Positions 34,304 through 43,373 of a DNA stretch of 45,495 nt are shown here, piece by piece. Source of the DNA: Gammaproteobacteria bacterium (lineage in GTDB: Bacteria > Pseudomonadota > Gammaproteobacteria > GRL18); the NCBI GenBank assembly GCA_026196615.1, contig JAPHSW010000242.1:1-45495 (forward strand), written 5' to 3'. Below the pieces are notes generated by a model, which was given only the letters and a program-made list of their open reading frames with translations, did no database searches and was not told the DNA's origin. Both the position numbers and the translations under genes were made by a program. Position 1 is the stretch's first letter, and each line of letters starts with the position of its first letter.

Positions 34304-36160
34304 TCATCGGCGTAGAGCTGTGAAAACAATATCACGTCCATCCAGATTAATATCACCAATTCTCATACCAATTGCACGAGAACCTGGATGTAAGACCATT
34401 GTATACATATGCTCGTTGATTTTACTTGATTCCTCGTGTGAGGCTTCATCTCCAGGGTAATAACCACGTAAAAATTTATATCTATCTCTACGGGCTCTGG
34501 CAATATCCTTGGTTATTTCATTGAGAGGCACATCTAAATGTATTAGAAGATGTGATGCCATAATGATTGAAGATTCCAGTGTTTCCGGAATCACATCGGT
34601 TGCACCTTCTGAATAGAGTTCATCCAGTTGAGTTTCATCAATACTACGAACCAGAATTGGGATGTCGTTTCTAAAAGTACGTACTTGACGGATAATTTTT
34701 TTTGCTGCCGAGTTGTTTTTTATAGTCACAACGATGGCTCGAGCTTTATTAATTCCTGCAGCTTGTAATACTTCTTTATGGATTGGATCACCATAAACCA
34801 CGGTTTCTCCAGCCTCTATAGCTTCCTGTATTCGTATAGAATCCAGATCCAAAGCAATGTAATTTTGACTTTTTTCTTCAATAAAACGTGAAATATTTTG
34901 CCCGATATGACCATAACCACAAATGATGACATGATCTGAAAGGGGGATACTATTTTGTTCAATTTTATTGATAATTTTTTGTCTGTTTGAGAGGTAGCTT
35001 TGTTTAAAAATAATTTTTACCCAGCGGCCATTATTTGTAATGATCCAGGGCGTGAGCATCATACTTAGGATAATTGCAGATAATACAATTTGAATTGTTT
35101 CAGGTTCGATAACATTATTAGCGAATGCCAGTGTGAGTAATGCAAAACCAAATTCTCCTCCTTGGTTTAATACCAAACCAGTACGTAAAGAGACCCCTGG
35201 TGTAGCACCAAATAAATAACAGAGCATGGTGACAATAAATGTTTTAGCGACGATTAATAATAGAGCGACTAAAATAACCCAATGTAATTGTGGAATTAAG
35301 GCGTTTAAATCTAATAACATTCCAACAGTGATAAAAAAAAGACCAAGTAAAATATTTTGAAAAGGGCGTATATCCACTTCAATTTGATGACGATATTCTG
35401 TTTCACTTAACATCATTCCAGCAATAAACGAGCCTAGAGCTAAAGAAAGTCCAGCAGCATGAGTGGCCCAGGCTGCAGACAATGCAATTAATAAAACGGA
35501 TAGAGAAAATAACTCAGCTGATCGAATATTAGCGATTGTTCTCATTAAAGGGCGTAAAATCCAGTGACCTATTGCTAACATGATAATTAATATGATGCCA
35601 CTGGTCATAAATGTCTTAATTTCAAGAGAAAGAAGTAAAGTTTCATCACTGTTTAGGGTTGGGATTAAAACCAGAAGCGGGATTACAGCTAAGTCTTGAA
35701 AAATGAGTATGCTGACAGCAAGGTGTCCATGTCGTGAATTAAGCTCAAGTTGTTCTGATAGTTGCTTAGTCACAATGGCTGTAGATGATAAAGCAATAAT
35801 TCCTCCAACAATAATCGCTTCTTTCACATTTTGACTAAAATACCAGTCAATGGAACCTGCAATCAAAGAGGTCAGAAGCATTTGAGTTCCTCCCAAACCA
35901 AAAACTTCTTTTCTTAAGGTAATCATTTTTGATAATGAGAATTCAAGACCAACAGTAAACATAAGGAAAACAACGCCAAATTCAGCAATAAAGCGAACGT
36001 CTTGTGTATCATCAACAAGACCCATAGCGTGAGGACTAACAATAATACCAACCACGAGATAAGCCAAAATTGGTGCAATATTAAAACGTTTCAGACAGAC
36101 GATAGAAAACACCGCCAGTGTCAAAAGAACGACTATTTCCTCAAATGTTATGTGATTCAT
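34304..36160 (-). CDS. Kef-type monovalent cation:proton antiporter (CPA2), truncated by in-frame TGA
   Basis: The 618 residues before the stop include about 12 membrane helices (1-390) of the CPA2 family (GVVFLMFTVGLEFSLSKM, LGSFIAGMMLSETEYRHQIE, LVLNQGGEFGFALLTLA). A RCK_N/TrkA-N domain (Rossmann GYGHIG, DHVIICGYGHIGQNISRFIE) and most of RCK_C follow. KefB/KefC/YbaL relatives expel K+ (or Na+) in exchange for H+, gated by nucleotide binding. With the 39 residues after the TGA the protein would be 658 residues, the usual size for this architecture. It lies downstream of the DUF1538-PII-CBS operon, itself linked to cation transport. Whether the truncated RCK_C still works, or the TGA is read through or a sequence error, is unknown. 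Confidence 0.85.
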   Translation of the reverse strand: MNHITFEEIVVLLTLAVFSIVCLKRFNIAPILAYLVVGIIVSPHAMGLVDDTQDVRFIAEFGVVFLMFTVGLEFSLSKMITLRKEVFGLGGTQMLLTSLIAGSIDWYFSQNVKEAIIVGGIIALSSTAIVTKQLSEQLELNSRHGHLAVSILIFQDLAVIPLLVLIPTLNSDETLLLSLEIKTFMTSGIILIIMLAIGHWILRPLMRTIANIRSAELFSLSVLLIALSAAWATHAAGLSLALGSFIAGMMLSETEYRHQIEVDIRPFQNILLGLFFITVGMLLDLNALIPQLHWVILVALLLIVAKTFIVTMLCYLFGATPGVSLRTGLVLNQGGEFGFALLTLAFANNVIEPETIQIVLSAIILSMMLTPWIITNNGRWVKIIFKQSYLSNRQKIINKIEQNSIPLSDHVIICGYGHIGQNISRFIEEKSQNYIALDLDSIRIQEAIEAGETVVYGDPIHKEVLQAAGINKARAIVVTIKNNSAAKKIIRQVRTFRNDIPILVRSIDETQLDELYSEGATDVIPETLESSIIMASHLLIHLDVPLNEITKDIARARRDRYKFLRGYYPGDEASHEESSKINEHMYTMVLHPGSRAIGMRIGDINLDGRDIVFTALRR

Positions 36161-36251
36161 CTAACAAGTATAGTCTAGATATGAAATTTGGCAGATAAAT
36201 GTCAGCCTGGAGATAAAGGAAAGGTAATACTGAAAGTGTTCTATAGGTGCA

Positions 36252-36299
36252 AAAAAATGTTGTTGACCTGACTCAAAGCAATAGGATTTTAAGTCAGGT
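36252..36299 (-). terminator. Terminator of the DUF1538-PII-CBS operon
   Basis: On the minus strand ACCTGACT (36299-36292) pairs with AGTCAGGT (36273-36266) with an 18-nt loop, and a further AAA/TTT pairing extends it. TTTTTTT lies 8 nt downstream. It separates the CBS gene from the antiporter. Confidence 0.5.
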
Positions 36300-36374
36300 A
36301 AAAGATAGTAAGGTGGAATGAATATTTGAATTTTTATTGAATTTATTAAGATTCAACTGTGTTACGATTATTGC

Positions 36375-36776
36375 TTAAAGAACTTTACATAACCCCTTCA
36401 AAACCATATCGGTATAACTGATGATTCCAATGATTTTCCCATGTTCAACAACAGGAACTCGTGATAAACCCAGTTGTTCAAACATACGGGCACAATAACG
36501 TATATCCATATCCGGATTTATGGTGACGGCAGGTTTAGTCATTACTTCATAGACATTGGTTCGCTCAATGGACTTATCAACGGCCAGTACTTTTCGGGCA
36601 ATATCAGAAATAACCACAATACCCCATTCATCATGTTCATGACGTTTATTGACAATCAATGTTTTGGTTTCAATGTGTTGCATTTCAGCCAATGCTTCTT
36701 TGACAGTTTTCATACCATCAACAAAATCGACATGAGTTTTCATGACATCTTTAACCATAATGCGTTCAGAATTCAT
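36375..36776 (-). CDS. Tandem CBS-domain protein
   Basis: The 133-residue protein consists of two CBS motifs (VKDVMKTHVDFVDGMKTVKE first, YEVMTKPAVTINPDMDIRYC second, ending GIISYTDMVLKGL). Such stand-alone pairs bind adenosine nucleotides (AMP/ATP, c-di-AMP or NAD) and gate partner transporters or enzymes. It overlaps the PII-like gene by 4 nt (ATGA), so the two are translationally coupled and likely act together on the upstream DUF1538 membrane pair. Confidence 0.85.
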   Translation of the reverse strand: MNSERIMVKDVMKTHVDFVDGMKTVKEALAEMQHIETKTLIVNKRHEHDEWGIVVISDIARKVLAVDKSIERTNVYEVMTKPAVTINPDMDIRYCARMFEQLGLSRVPVVEHGKIIGIISYTDMVLKGLCKVL

Positions 36777-37123
36777 AATCTTTCCTCGACAGTTTCGCTC
36801 AATTGCTGGATTTGATGGGAGACACCAACGGCATCTTCAACATTGATTTGAAAGGCAATTCCAGTACCCGGTGAATTATCAAATTTACCGACCTCACTGA
36901 TTACTTCCAGAACATCACGACTTAAATGCTCTTCAACCAATAATAATAAGACATCTCGCTGAGTTTCCAGAGTCAGTCCAAAAAAGGTTTTCGTTTGTTT
37001 GACGCCTTCACCTCGGGCATTATTGATGACTGTAGCACCAGTTGCACCTGCCGTTCGACTGGCAGCTAAAACTTCATCAGTCATATCATCATTTACTAGA
37101 GCAATAATTAATTTAAAATGCAT
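36773..37123 (-). CDS. PII-like signal protein
   Basis: The 116-residue protein has the ferredoxin-like PII pattern: KLIIALVNDDMTDEVLAASR, GATGATVINNARGEG, a short T-loop region (VKQTKTFFGLTLETQRDV), LLLLVEEHLSRDVLEVI and GTGIAFQINVEDAVGV near the C-terminus. The T-loop Tyr of GlnB/GlnK is absent, so control by uridylylation is not expected. Such PII-like proteins bind nucleotides or bicarbonate and regulate membrane transporters. Here it lies directly after the two DUF1538 genes. Confidence 0.82.
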   Translation of the reverse strand: MHFKLIIALVNDDMTDEVLAASRTAGATGATVINNARGEGVKQTKTFFGLTLETQRDVLLLLVEEHLSRDVLEVISEVGKFDNSPGTGIAFQINVEDAVGVSHQIQQLSETVEERL

Positions 37124-37144
37124 TGCCGTTCTCTCTTTTTGTTT

Positions 37145-37969
37145 TCATTTCTCAACGTGTTGAGTGGATTTTTTCATTCTATTTCCATACCATTCAGATA
37201 ATTGGGCATAGGCCAAAACAGAAATAATAGGGAATAAACTGGCAAAAGCGATTAGACCAAAACCATCTAATAGTTCACTGCGTCCAGGGACTTTTGCTGC
37301 TAAACCAATGCCAAGTGCTGCGACAATTGGGACTGTGACTGTTGATGTAGTAACACCACCTGAATCGTAAGCCAAAGGGATAATCAACTTGGGAGAATAA
37401 AAAGTTTGAATTACCACAATAATATATCCACTAATAATAAACCAATGCAGTGGCAGCCCGGTTACTATTCGCCATGAGCCCAGTGAAATACCAAATGCTA
37501 CACCAATAGCTACTGCAATACGAAGTCCCCAAATACCAATTGTTCCACCCGATACATCATTGGCTTTAATTGCTACGGCTAAAAGAGAAGGCTCAGCAAT
37601 AGTGGTACTAAAACCTATAGTAAAAGCAAAGACGTAAACCCAGAAATATTGACTCCAGTGGAATTCAATGACTTGAGCACCTTGAGCCACACTTTGGCTA
37701 ACAGGTGATATAAATGTTTGGCGGATAAATTCAGGATCAGTTAATTGTGCTGCCATCAATTTGCCAATAGGGAATAAAGCCTCTTCCAAACCTTGAAGGA
37801 ATAGAGCCAGACCAAAAATAACATAGAAAAAACCAATTAAAACCCTTTTTAAATTAGGGATTTTTTTTCGGATAACAAAGAATTGGAAGCCAAAGATAAT
37901 GCCTGCAATTGGGAGTACATCAGTGATCGTATGTATAAATGTCCAGAAAAATTCAATGATTGCATTCAT
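37145..37969 (-). CDS. DUF1538 membrane protein, second subunit
   Basis: The 274-residue multi-pass protein shares with the preceding gene the DUF1538 signature: [52 protein letters not shown] and a GLEEALFPIG loop. About seven hydrophobic segments are seen. DUF1538 pairs (named UmpA/UmpB from Halomonas) have been described as two-component Na+(Li+,K+)/H+ antiporters, recalled and not checked. The 1-nt overlap (TAATG) with the first subunit gene indicates coupled synthesis and a heteromer. Confidence 0.8.
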   Translation of the reverse strand: MNAIIEFFWTFIHTITDVLPIAGIIFGFQFFVIRKKIPNLKRVLIGFFYVIFGLALFLQGLEEALFPIGKLMAAQLTDPEFIRQTFISPVSQSVAQGAQVIEFHWSQYFWVYVFAFTIGFSTTIAEPSLLAVAIKANDVSGGTIGIWGLRIAVAIGVAFGISLGSWRIVTGLPLHWFIISGYIIVVIQTFYSPKLIIPLAYDSGGVTTSTVTVPIVAALGIGLAAKVPGRSELLDGFGLIAFASLFPIISVLAYAQLSEWYGNRMKKSTQHVEK

Positions 37970-38703
37970 TAGTACAACATCCCATAGGCCATAACAAAAA
38001 TCATAGGAGTCAAGGAGGCTAAAGCGATTAAACCAAATCCATCTAACATGGGATTACGGCCTTTAATACTGGAGGCCAGTCCAATACCAAGAGCTGTCAT
38101 TAATGGTACTGTAATTGTGGATGTTGTAACCCCGCCAGAATCATAGGCAATACCGATAATTTCTTTGGGTGCTATCATTGTCATGCAAACCACCAGTACA
38201 TAACCGCCCATAATGACCCATTGAATAGGCCAGCCTTTAATAATTCTCAAAACACCCACTAAAGCAGCAAGACCGACAGAGAAAGCCACAGTAAACTTGA
38301 GTCCCTGGGCATATTGTGCAATGGCAGCATCAGTGGTTTCTATGACCCCGCCTTGAGCTGCAATACGTGCAGCCTTTTTAGATACTGCAATCAGTGCAGG
38401 TTCAGCAACTGTGGTACCAAAGCCAAGACAAAATGCAAAAGTGAGCAGCCAAAAGACACTGCCTTTGCGTGCAAAAGCAAAAGCCATTGATTCACCTATG
38501 GGAAAAAGTCCCATTTCAAGACCATAGACAAAAAAGGTGAGTCCTACGACAACAAGAATAGAGCCGATGACAATGTCATCCATGTTGGGTATGGGTTGTT
38601 GAAGAATAAATATCTGAAAAAAAGCAATGACAATAGCAATCGGTGCCAGATCTCTTGCACTGGAAGCAATTGTTTTTAAAAAATGTAATATAGGGCTCTT
38701 CAT
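37969..38703 (-). CDS. DUF1538 membrane protein, first subunit
   Basis: The 244-residue protein is a homologue of its downstream neighbour: [52 protein letters not shown] and [19 protein letters not shown]. It has about seven hydrophobic segments and begins the operon DUF1538-DUF1538-PII-CBS. The duplicated glycine/serine-rich [10 protein letters not shown] segments are probably parts of a membrane-embedded ion path. Transport is inferred from family reports; the substrate here is unknown. Confidence 0.8.
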   Translation of the reverse strand: MKSPILHFLKTIASSARDLAPIAIVIAFFQIFILQQPIPNMDDIVIGSILVVVGLTFFVYGLEMGLFPIGESMAFAFARKGSVFWLLTFAFCLGFGTTVAEPALIAVSKKAARIAAQGGVIETTDAAIAQYAQGLKFTVAFSVGLAALVGVLRIIKGWPIQWVIMGGYVLVVCMTMIAPKEIIGIAYDSGGVTTSTITVPLMTALGIGLASSIKGRNPMLDGFGLIALASLTPMIFVMAYGMLY

Positions 38704-38832
38704 ATAATAAAAAAATCAGGGTGGCGTAACCACAAAACCTCAACTATATTTAATCACGAATAACTTTTATCAAAGGATAGTCTCTATCATAGTGGTATTA
38801 GTTGATCATTCAAGCAAAATTGTAAAAAAAAC

Positions 38833-38859
38833 TAAAGCTTTAATTTTAATTACCGATAC
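38833..38859 (+). promoter_or_regulatory. Sigma28 (FliA) type promoter of the chemosensory operon
   Basis: TAAA at 38833-38836, a 15-nt spacer and ACCGATAC at 38852-38859 match GCCGATAA at 6 of 8 positions with exact spacing. Transcription would start about 38866, with a 95-nt leader before the STAS gene. The 256-bp gap also holds the leftward DUF1538 promoter. Confidence 0.65.
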
Positions 38860-38959
38860 TGCTAATGAAGAACATTTTTGGGTGTTCCTAATTAATAACA
38901 ATAATTAATACTTAAAAGTAATAAATTGATTTAGTGGTAAAACATATTAGGATTTTATT

Positions 38960-39253
38960 ATGAGTGAACCTGCAGAAAATACTGAAGGCTTAGTCACCTT
39001 TGATGATACTTTGGATATTACAATGGCAGCGACTTATTTTGAAAAATTGACTGAAATGTTAAATCAACATAAATCAATTGTCTTAGATGGTGAAGGTATA
39101 GAACGAATTGATGGTGCAGGTTTACAATTACTGGTTGGTTTTTTTAAAGCGGCAGAATCATTACATGTCACAATTAAATGGCAAGCGTGTTCTGATGTTT
39201 TGAAAAAGAGTGCCAAATTATCAGGCTTGACTGTTTGTTTGGAAATTAAATGA
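38960..39253 (+). CDS. STAS-domain protein of the chemosensory operon
   Basis: The 97-residue protein is a single STAS domain (LVTFDDTLDITMAATYFEKL, VLDGEGIERIDGAGLQLLVG). The Ser/Thr phosphorylated in SpoIIAA-type anti-anti-sigma factors is Gly52 here (IDGAG), so control by a serine kinase is not expected. Such small STAS proteins head many chemosensory operons before cheY-cheA; their role is unclear. It is the first gene after the FliA-type promoter. Confidence 0.85.
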   Translation: MSEPAENTEGLVTFDDTLDITMAATYFEKLTEMLNQHKSIVLDGEGIERIDGAGLQLLVGFFKAAESLHVTIKWQACSDVLKKSAKLSGLTVCLEIK

Positions 39254-39350
39254 TTGTCTTGTTATAGCTATTTTTCATTTTTGAAATGAAGCGCTATTTC
39301 ATGAGAAGTAAAACAATGTGCTTTCTATACTAAATACTGGAGAAAAATAA

Positions 39351-39716
39351 ATGCCCAAATCAATTTTGGCAGTCGATGATTCAACCTCTATGAGACAAAT
39401 GGTTGCTTTTACACTTAAAGGTGCAGGTTACCAGGTGACCGAAGCTGCTGATGGACAACAGGCACTGGACATTGCTAAGACAAGAACTTTTGATATGGTT
39501 TTATCTGATGTCAATATGCCAATTATGGACGGTATTGAATTAATTAAAAATTTACGTGCTTTGCCAAGTTTCAAGTTTACCCCTATTTTGATGTTAACTA
39601 CTGAAGCAGGCACTGAGAAGAAAATGGAAGGTAAAGCTGCTGGTGCAACAGGCTGGATTGTTAAGCCATTTAATCCGGATCAGTTATTGAATACAGTAAA
39701 TCGTGTCCTTTCTTAG
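39351..39716 (+). CDS. CheY-like response regulator
   Basis: The 121-residue single receiver domain has Asp9/Asp10 (AVDDS), phosphoacceptor Asp53 (MVLSDVNMP), the conserved Thr in LMLTTEAG and Lys in VKPFNP. It is expected to be phosphorylated by the CheA encoded 100 bp downstream and either bind FliM or act as a phosphate sink. The symbol cheY is withheld because a second CheY may exist at the main che locus. Confidence 0.9.
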   Translation: MPKSILAVDDSTSMRQMVAFTLKGAGYQVTEAADGQQALDIAKTRTFDMVLSDVNMPIMDGIELIKNLRALPSFKFTPILMLTTEAGTEKKMEGKAAGATGWIVKPFNPDQLLNTVNRVLS

Positions 39717-39816
39717 AGTATTTTATTTATCATTTGCCAGTGAAAAGAAGAATGGCTAATGTTTTTTTGTTTTCTTATATAGAACTTGACAGAGACATGC
39801 TGTCAGGGAGTGCATA

Positions 39817-41928
39817 ATGTCTATTGATTTATCACAATTTAAACAAACCTTTATTGAAGAAAGTGATGAAGGTCTTGATGTTCTTGAATCAGGTTTACTG
39901 GCACTGGATTCAGGTACAGCAGATGATGAAGTCATACATGCAGTATTCCGTGCAGCACATTCTATAAAAGGTGGTGCTGGTACCTTCGGTTTAAATGAAA
40001 TTGCCAGTTTCACTCATGTCATGGAAACACTTTTAGATGAAATGCGCGATGGACGGCGTGCAATAAGTAAAGAAGGTGTCAATCTTCTTCTAAATTCTGT
40101 TGATGTCTTAAGAGAATTAATGGATGCGGCACGAGATGATGTGGCACCTGAAATGTCACGAGCAAATGAAGTACAAGCACAACTTGATGTCTTACTGGCG
40201 AATAATGATGGCCAGGTTCAAAGTGCTGATGTATCGGATGAAGAGCAAACTGGGAGTGGTGTTTCTAATTCGGGATCAGAACAAAAAGGATGGATAGTTA
40301 AATTCCGTCCACATGAACATATGCTCCGCACTGGAAATGATACAGTGAGAATGTTCAAAGAGCTTTCATCACTTGGTGATATGGAAAACTCTGCAGATTT
40401 GACGACACTACCAGAATTTACACTGATGGATCCTGAGCTTAGTTACTTGAGTTGGACAATAACTCTGAAAAACAATGAAGAGCAGGGTGATATTGACAAA
40501 GCTACAATAGAAGAAATTTTTGAATGGGTTGAAGACGATTGTGATTTAACAATTGAACCTTTATTTGAAGGTGGTTTGGTTGAGACAGAAATAGAACCTT
40601 CAGAACCTGTCGAAAATGTCATTCCCGTTGCCGAAGCTGCAACAATTTCTGATAACGTAAAGCCCATCGAAGAACCTCCGGTTGAAAATACCTCTACTGA
40701 AAGAGTATCACCCAAAAAGAAGAAATCATCTGAAGGTGGTTCAATCCGTGTTGGTACTAATAAAGTTGATACTCTGATTAATATGGTGGGTGAATTAGTG
40801 ATTACCCAATCCATGCTAAGTCAGATGGGTGATGAATTTTCCATGGATAAATTGGAAGGTTTACGTGAAGGTCTGGCACAACTAGAACGCAATACTCGTG
40901 AATTACAAGAAAGTGTTATGCGTATTCGTATGTTACCTATCAGCTTTTCTTTTCAACGTTTTCCTCGGCTGGTACATGATCTGAGTCAGAAAATGGATAA
41001 GAAAATTGAATTAAAAATGACCGGTGAACAAACAGAGCTGGATAAAACAGTGATGGAAAAAATAGGTGACCCTCTGGTTCATCTGGTTAGAAATTCTTTA
41101 GATCATGGTATTGAATCCCCTGAAATTCGCCTTGCTGCCGGTAAAAGTGAAATGGGGACAATTAATCTTAATGCTTATCATCAGGGTGGTTTTATCATTA
41201 TTGAAATTGTTGATGATGGTGCAGGCTTGCCTAAAGATAAATTGCTTAAAAAAGCAATAGAAAAAGGGCTGGTGTCTCCTAATGAAAATTTACCCGATGA
41301 AAAAATTTATGATTTAATTTTCCATCCAGGATTTTCAACTGCCGATCAGGTGAGTGATATCTCTGGTCGTGGTGTCGGCATGGACGTCGTCAGGAAAAAT
41401 ATAAAAGAACTGGGCGGTAATGTTGATGTAACGACCAATCCAGGCAAAGGAACTAAATTTACTATTCGTTTGCCTTTAACCCTTGCTATCCTTGATGGCC
41501 AGTTGATTCGTGTTGGCAGTGAAACTTATATTATCCCTCTCGTTTCTATTATTGAATCATTAGAAATACAGACTGAAAATATTAATTCAATCGCAGGAAC
41601 AACAGAAGTTTATAAAATGCGTGATGAATATATACCCTTAGTTAGGTTGTATGAGGTCTTTGATGTGAAACCTGAAACGACTCGTTTACAAGATTGTTTA
41701 CTTGTCGTAGTTGAAGGCGATGGTGGTAAAGCGGGTATTGTTGTGGATGACTTATTGAGTCAGCAACAAGTTGTGATAAAAAGTCTTGAAACAAATTATA
41801 GACGACTTGACGGTATTTCCGGTGCAACTATCTTAGGTGATGGTACTGTGGCACTGATTTTAGATATGTCTGGTTTATTGGCTATGGCAAAAGAAATTGA
41901 ACCCGTACGATCTTATGCCAATGCTTAA
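39817..41928 (+). CDS. cheA: Chemotaxis histidine kinase CheA
   Basis: The 703-residue kinase has an Hpt domain (phosphoacceptor His48 in FRAAHSIKGGAG), an acidic linker region of about 160-320 with a P2-like part, the P3 dimerisation helices (GTNKVDTLINMVGELVITQS), the ATPase domain (N box DPLVHLVRNSLDHGIE, G1 DDGAGL, G2 SGRGVGMDVV) and the CheW-like P5 domain. It is cytoplasmic and works with the adjacent cheW and the receptor at 43397. All catalytic motifs are intact. Confidence 0.94.
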   Translation: MSIDLSQFKQTFIEESDEGLDVLESGLLALDSGTADDEVIHAVFRAAHSIKGGAGTFGLNEIASFTHVMETLLDEMRDGRRAISKEGVNLLLNSVDVLRELMDAARDDVAPEMSRANEVQAQLDVLLANNDGQVQSADVSDEEQTGSGVSNSGSEQKGWIVKFRPHEHMLRTGNDTVRMFKELSSLGDMENSADLTTLPEFTLMDPELSYLSWTITLKNNEEQGDIDKATIEEIFEWVEDDCDLTIEPLFEGGLVETEIEPSEPVENVIPVAEAATISDNVKPIEEPPVENTSTERVSPKKKKSSEGGSIRVGTNKVDTLINMVGELVITQSMLSQMGDEFSMDKLEGLREGLAQLERNTRELQESVMRIRMLPISFSFQRFPRLVHDLSQKMDKKIELKMTGEQTELDKTVMEKIGDPLVHLVRNSLDHGIESPEIRLAAGKSEMGTINLNAYHQGGFIIIEIVDDGAGLPKDKLLKKAIEKGLVSPNENLPDEKIYDLIFHPGFSTADQVSDISGRGVGMDVVRKNIKELGGNVDVTTNPGKGTKFTIRLPLTLAILDGQLIRVGSETYIIPLVSIIESLEIQTENINSIAGTTEVYKMRDEYIPLVRLYEVFDVKPETTRLQDCLLVVVEGDGGKAGIVVDDLLSQQQVVIKSLETNYRRLDGISGATILGDGTVALILDMSGLLAMAKEIEPVRSYANA

Positions 41929-41993
41929 TATAAAAATGAATACTATTTTGAAATACATGACTCAGAGTGAAAAATATTGTTCAGGAGAAATAA

Positions 41994-42506
41994 ATGAGTA
42001 ACATTCAGGACATTGTAGGGGATTTAGATGCATTGACTGATGAAAATGCTGATCAGTATTTAACCTTTATTATTGCAGGTGAAGAATATGCAATAGATAT
42101 TCTTCGAGTACAGGAAATAAAGGGGTGGGATAAAGTCACTACATTGCCGAGAACTCCAGAATACTTACAGGGCGTGATTAATTTACGAGGCACAATTGTC
42201 CCTATTGTTGATCTAAGAAAACGTTTTAATATGCCAACGATTGTTTATGGTCCAACAACAGTTGTTATTGTTTTAAGAGTTGTAGGTGAAGAACATGATC
42301 GAATTATGGGAATAATTGTTGATGGTGTTTCTGATGTTCATAATCTAAAACATAATTCAATTAAAGCCGCACCTGAAATGAATGGCTCAATAGATGCTCG
42401 CTTTGTTTCTGGGCTCACTACGATCAACGATAAAATGGTTGTGATCATGGATATTGATACTTTGCTTAATTCATCTGATTTAGATTTGGAAGATAATGTT
42501 GCCTAG
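41994..42506 (+). CDS. cheW: Chemotaxis coupling protein CheW
   Basis: The 170-residue CheW has the two SH3-like subdomains: YLTFIIAGEEYAIDILRVQE, TTLPRTPEYLQGVINLRGTI with PIVDLRKRF, and IMGIIVDGVSDV. It bridges CheA P5 and receptor tips. GGAG precedes the ATG at good spacing. It lies between cheA and parA. Confidence 0.94.
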   Translation: MSNIQDIVGDLDALTDENADQYLTFIIAGEEYAIDILRVQEIKGWDKVTTLPRTPEYLQGVINLRGTIVPIVDLRKRFNMPTIVYGPTTVVIVLRVVGEEHDRIMGIIVDGVSDVHNLKHNSIKAAPEMNGSIDARFVSGLTTINDKMVVIMDIDTLLNSSDLDLEDNVA

Positions 42507-42536
42507 AATTAATGTTCAATTGCTTGTTGAGATTAT

Positions 42537-43373
42537 ATGAACGTGATAGCAATAATGAATCAGAAAGGGGGGGTTGGTAAAACCACCACGACATTAAACC
42601 TTGCTCATGCACTGGCTCTGCAAGGAAAAAATGTTCTGATGCTCGATATGGATCCACAAGGACATCTAAGCAGTTGTTTTGCCGTTGATACCTATAATAG
42701 TAGTGGCATGGATGAAGTGTTAATAGATAATAAATTATTGCAAGAAGCCTTTATAAACGTAAGGGAAAATCTTTTTCTTGTCCCTGCAGGAGCAAGATTG
42801 GGTGAGTTAGAAAGCAAAGCGCAAGAAGGTAGTAATAAGGGATATCGTTTACATGAGGCCCTGTCAGTGATGAAGTCGGAAGGGTGTTTATTAACTGACT
42901 CATCTTCAGCTAAAGGCTCTTCATTAGCTGAAGGCTCTCCACCAGCTGAAGGCTCTCATCTGGATTATATTCTAGTGGATTGTCCACCAGCCTCTGGTTT
43001 ATTAGCAATGAATGTTATTTTAGCTTGTGATGAACTGATTGTTCCTGTTACTGGAGATTATCTGGCTTTACAAGGACTATCAAGACTTATAAAGGTGGTT
43101 AGTCATATTGAGCAGACACTACAAAGAAATACAAAAAAATGGTTTGTAATAACTCGTTTTCAAAAGCAAAGAAAGCTGGCTAATCAAATCAGAGAAAAAA
43201 TGGTTGGATATTTTCCTAATCAGGTTTTTGAAACTGCCATTAGAGAAAATGTGTCTTTAGCAGAATCACCTGGCTTTTCAAAAACTATCTTTGAATATAA
43301 ACCTAAAAGTAATGGTGCTGAAGATTATAAAAACTTAGCAATTGACCTATTAAAACAACGAACATTTCACTGA
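42537..43373 (+). CDS. ParA-family ATPase of the chemosensory operon
   Basis: The 278-residue ParA/MinD-type ATPase has the deviant Walker A KGGVGKTT (10-17), Walker A' MLDMDPQGHLSS and Walker B YILVDCPP (144-151). A basic C-terminal segment (FQKQRKLANQIREK) could bind DNA non-specifically. It differs from FleN and chromosomal ParA by place: directly between cheW and a soluble chemoreceptor. ParA relatives PpfA (Rhodobacter) and ParC (Vibrio) position chemosensory arrays. Residues 123-140 form three hexapeptide repeats (SSAKGS, SLAEGS, PPAEGS) just before Walker B, an unusual insertion for this family. A partner ParB-like function may be supplied by the basic N-terminus of the next protein. 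Confidence 0.9.
   Translation: MNVIAIMNQKGGVGKTTTTLNLAHALALQGKNVLMLDMDPQGHLSSCFAVDTYNSSGMDEVLIDNKLLQEAFINVRENLFLVPAGARLGELESKAQEGSNKGYRLHEALSVMKSEGCLLTDSSSAKGSSLAEGSPPAEGSHLDYILVDCPPASGLLAMNVILACDELIVPVTGDYLALQGLSRLIKVVSHIEQTLQRNTKKWFVITRFQKQRKLANQIREKMVGYFPNQVFETAIRENVSLAESPGFSKTIFEYKPKSNGAEDYKNLAIDLLKQRTFH
42903..42956 (+). repeat. Three 18-bp tandem repeats inside the parA gene
   Basis: Units at 42903-42920, 42921-42938 and 42939-42956 each end in a common core (AGCTGAAGGCTCT, with AAA in the first unit). Being 18 bp, changes in number keep the frame, so the loop length could vary between strains. The repeats encode the hexapeptides given under the parA gene. Confidence 0.85.

Noticed and set aside
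42903-42956. CRISPR-like array
   Set aside because: Units are contiguous 18-bp tandem repeats without spacers and lie inside a coding frame.
42537-43373. ParA gene as fleN (flagellar number regulator)
   Set aside because: FleN lies with flhF and fliA; this gene is between cheW and a receptor and reads as a Soj/ParA-type protein.
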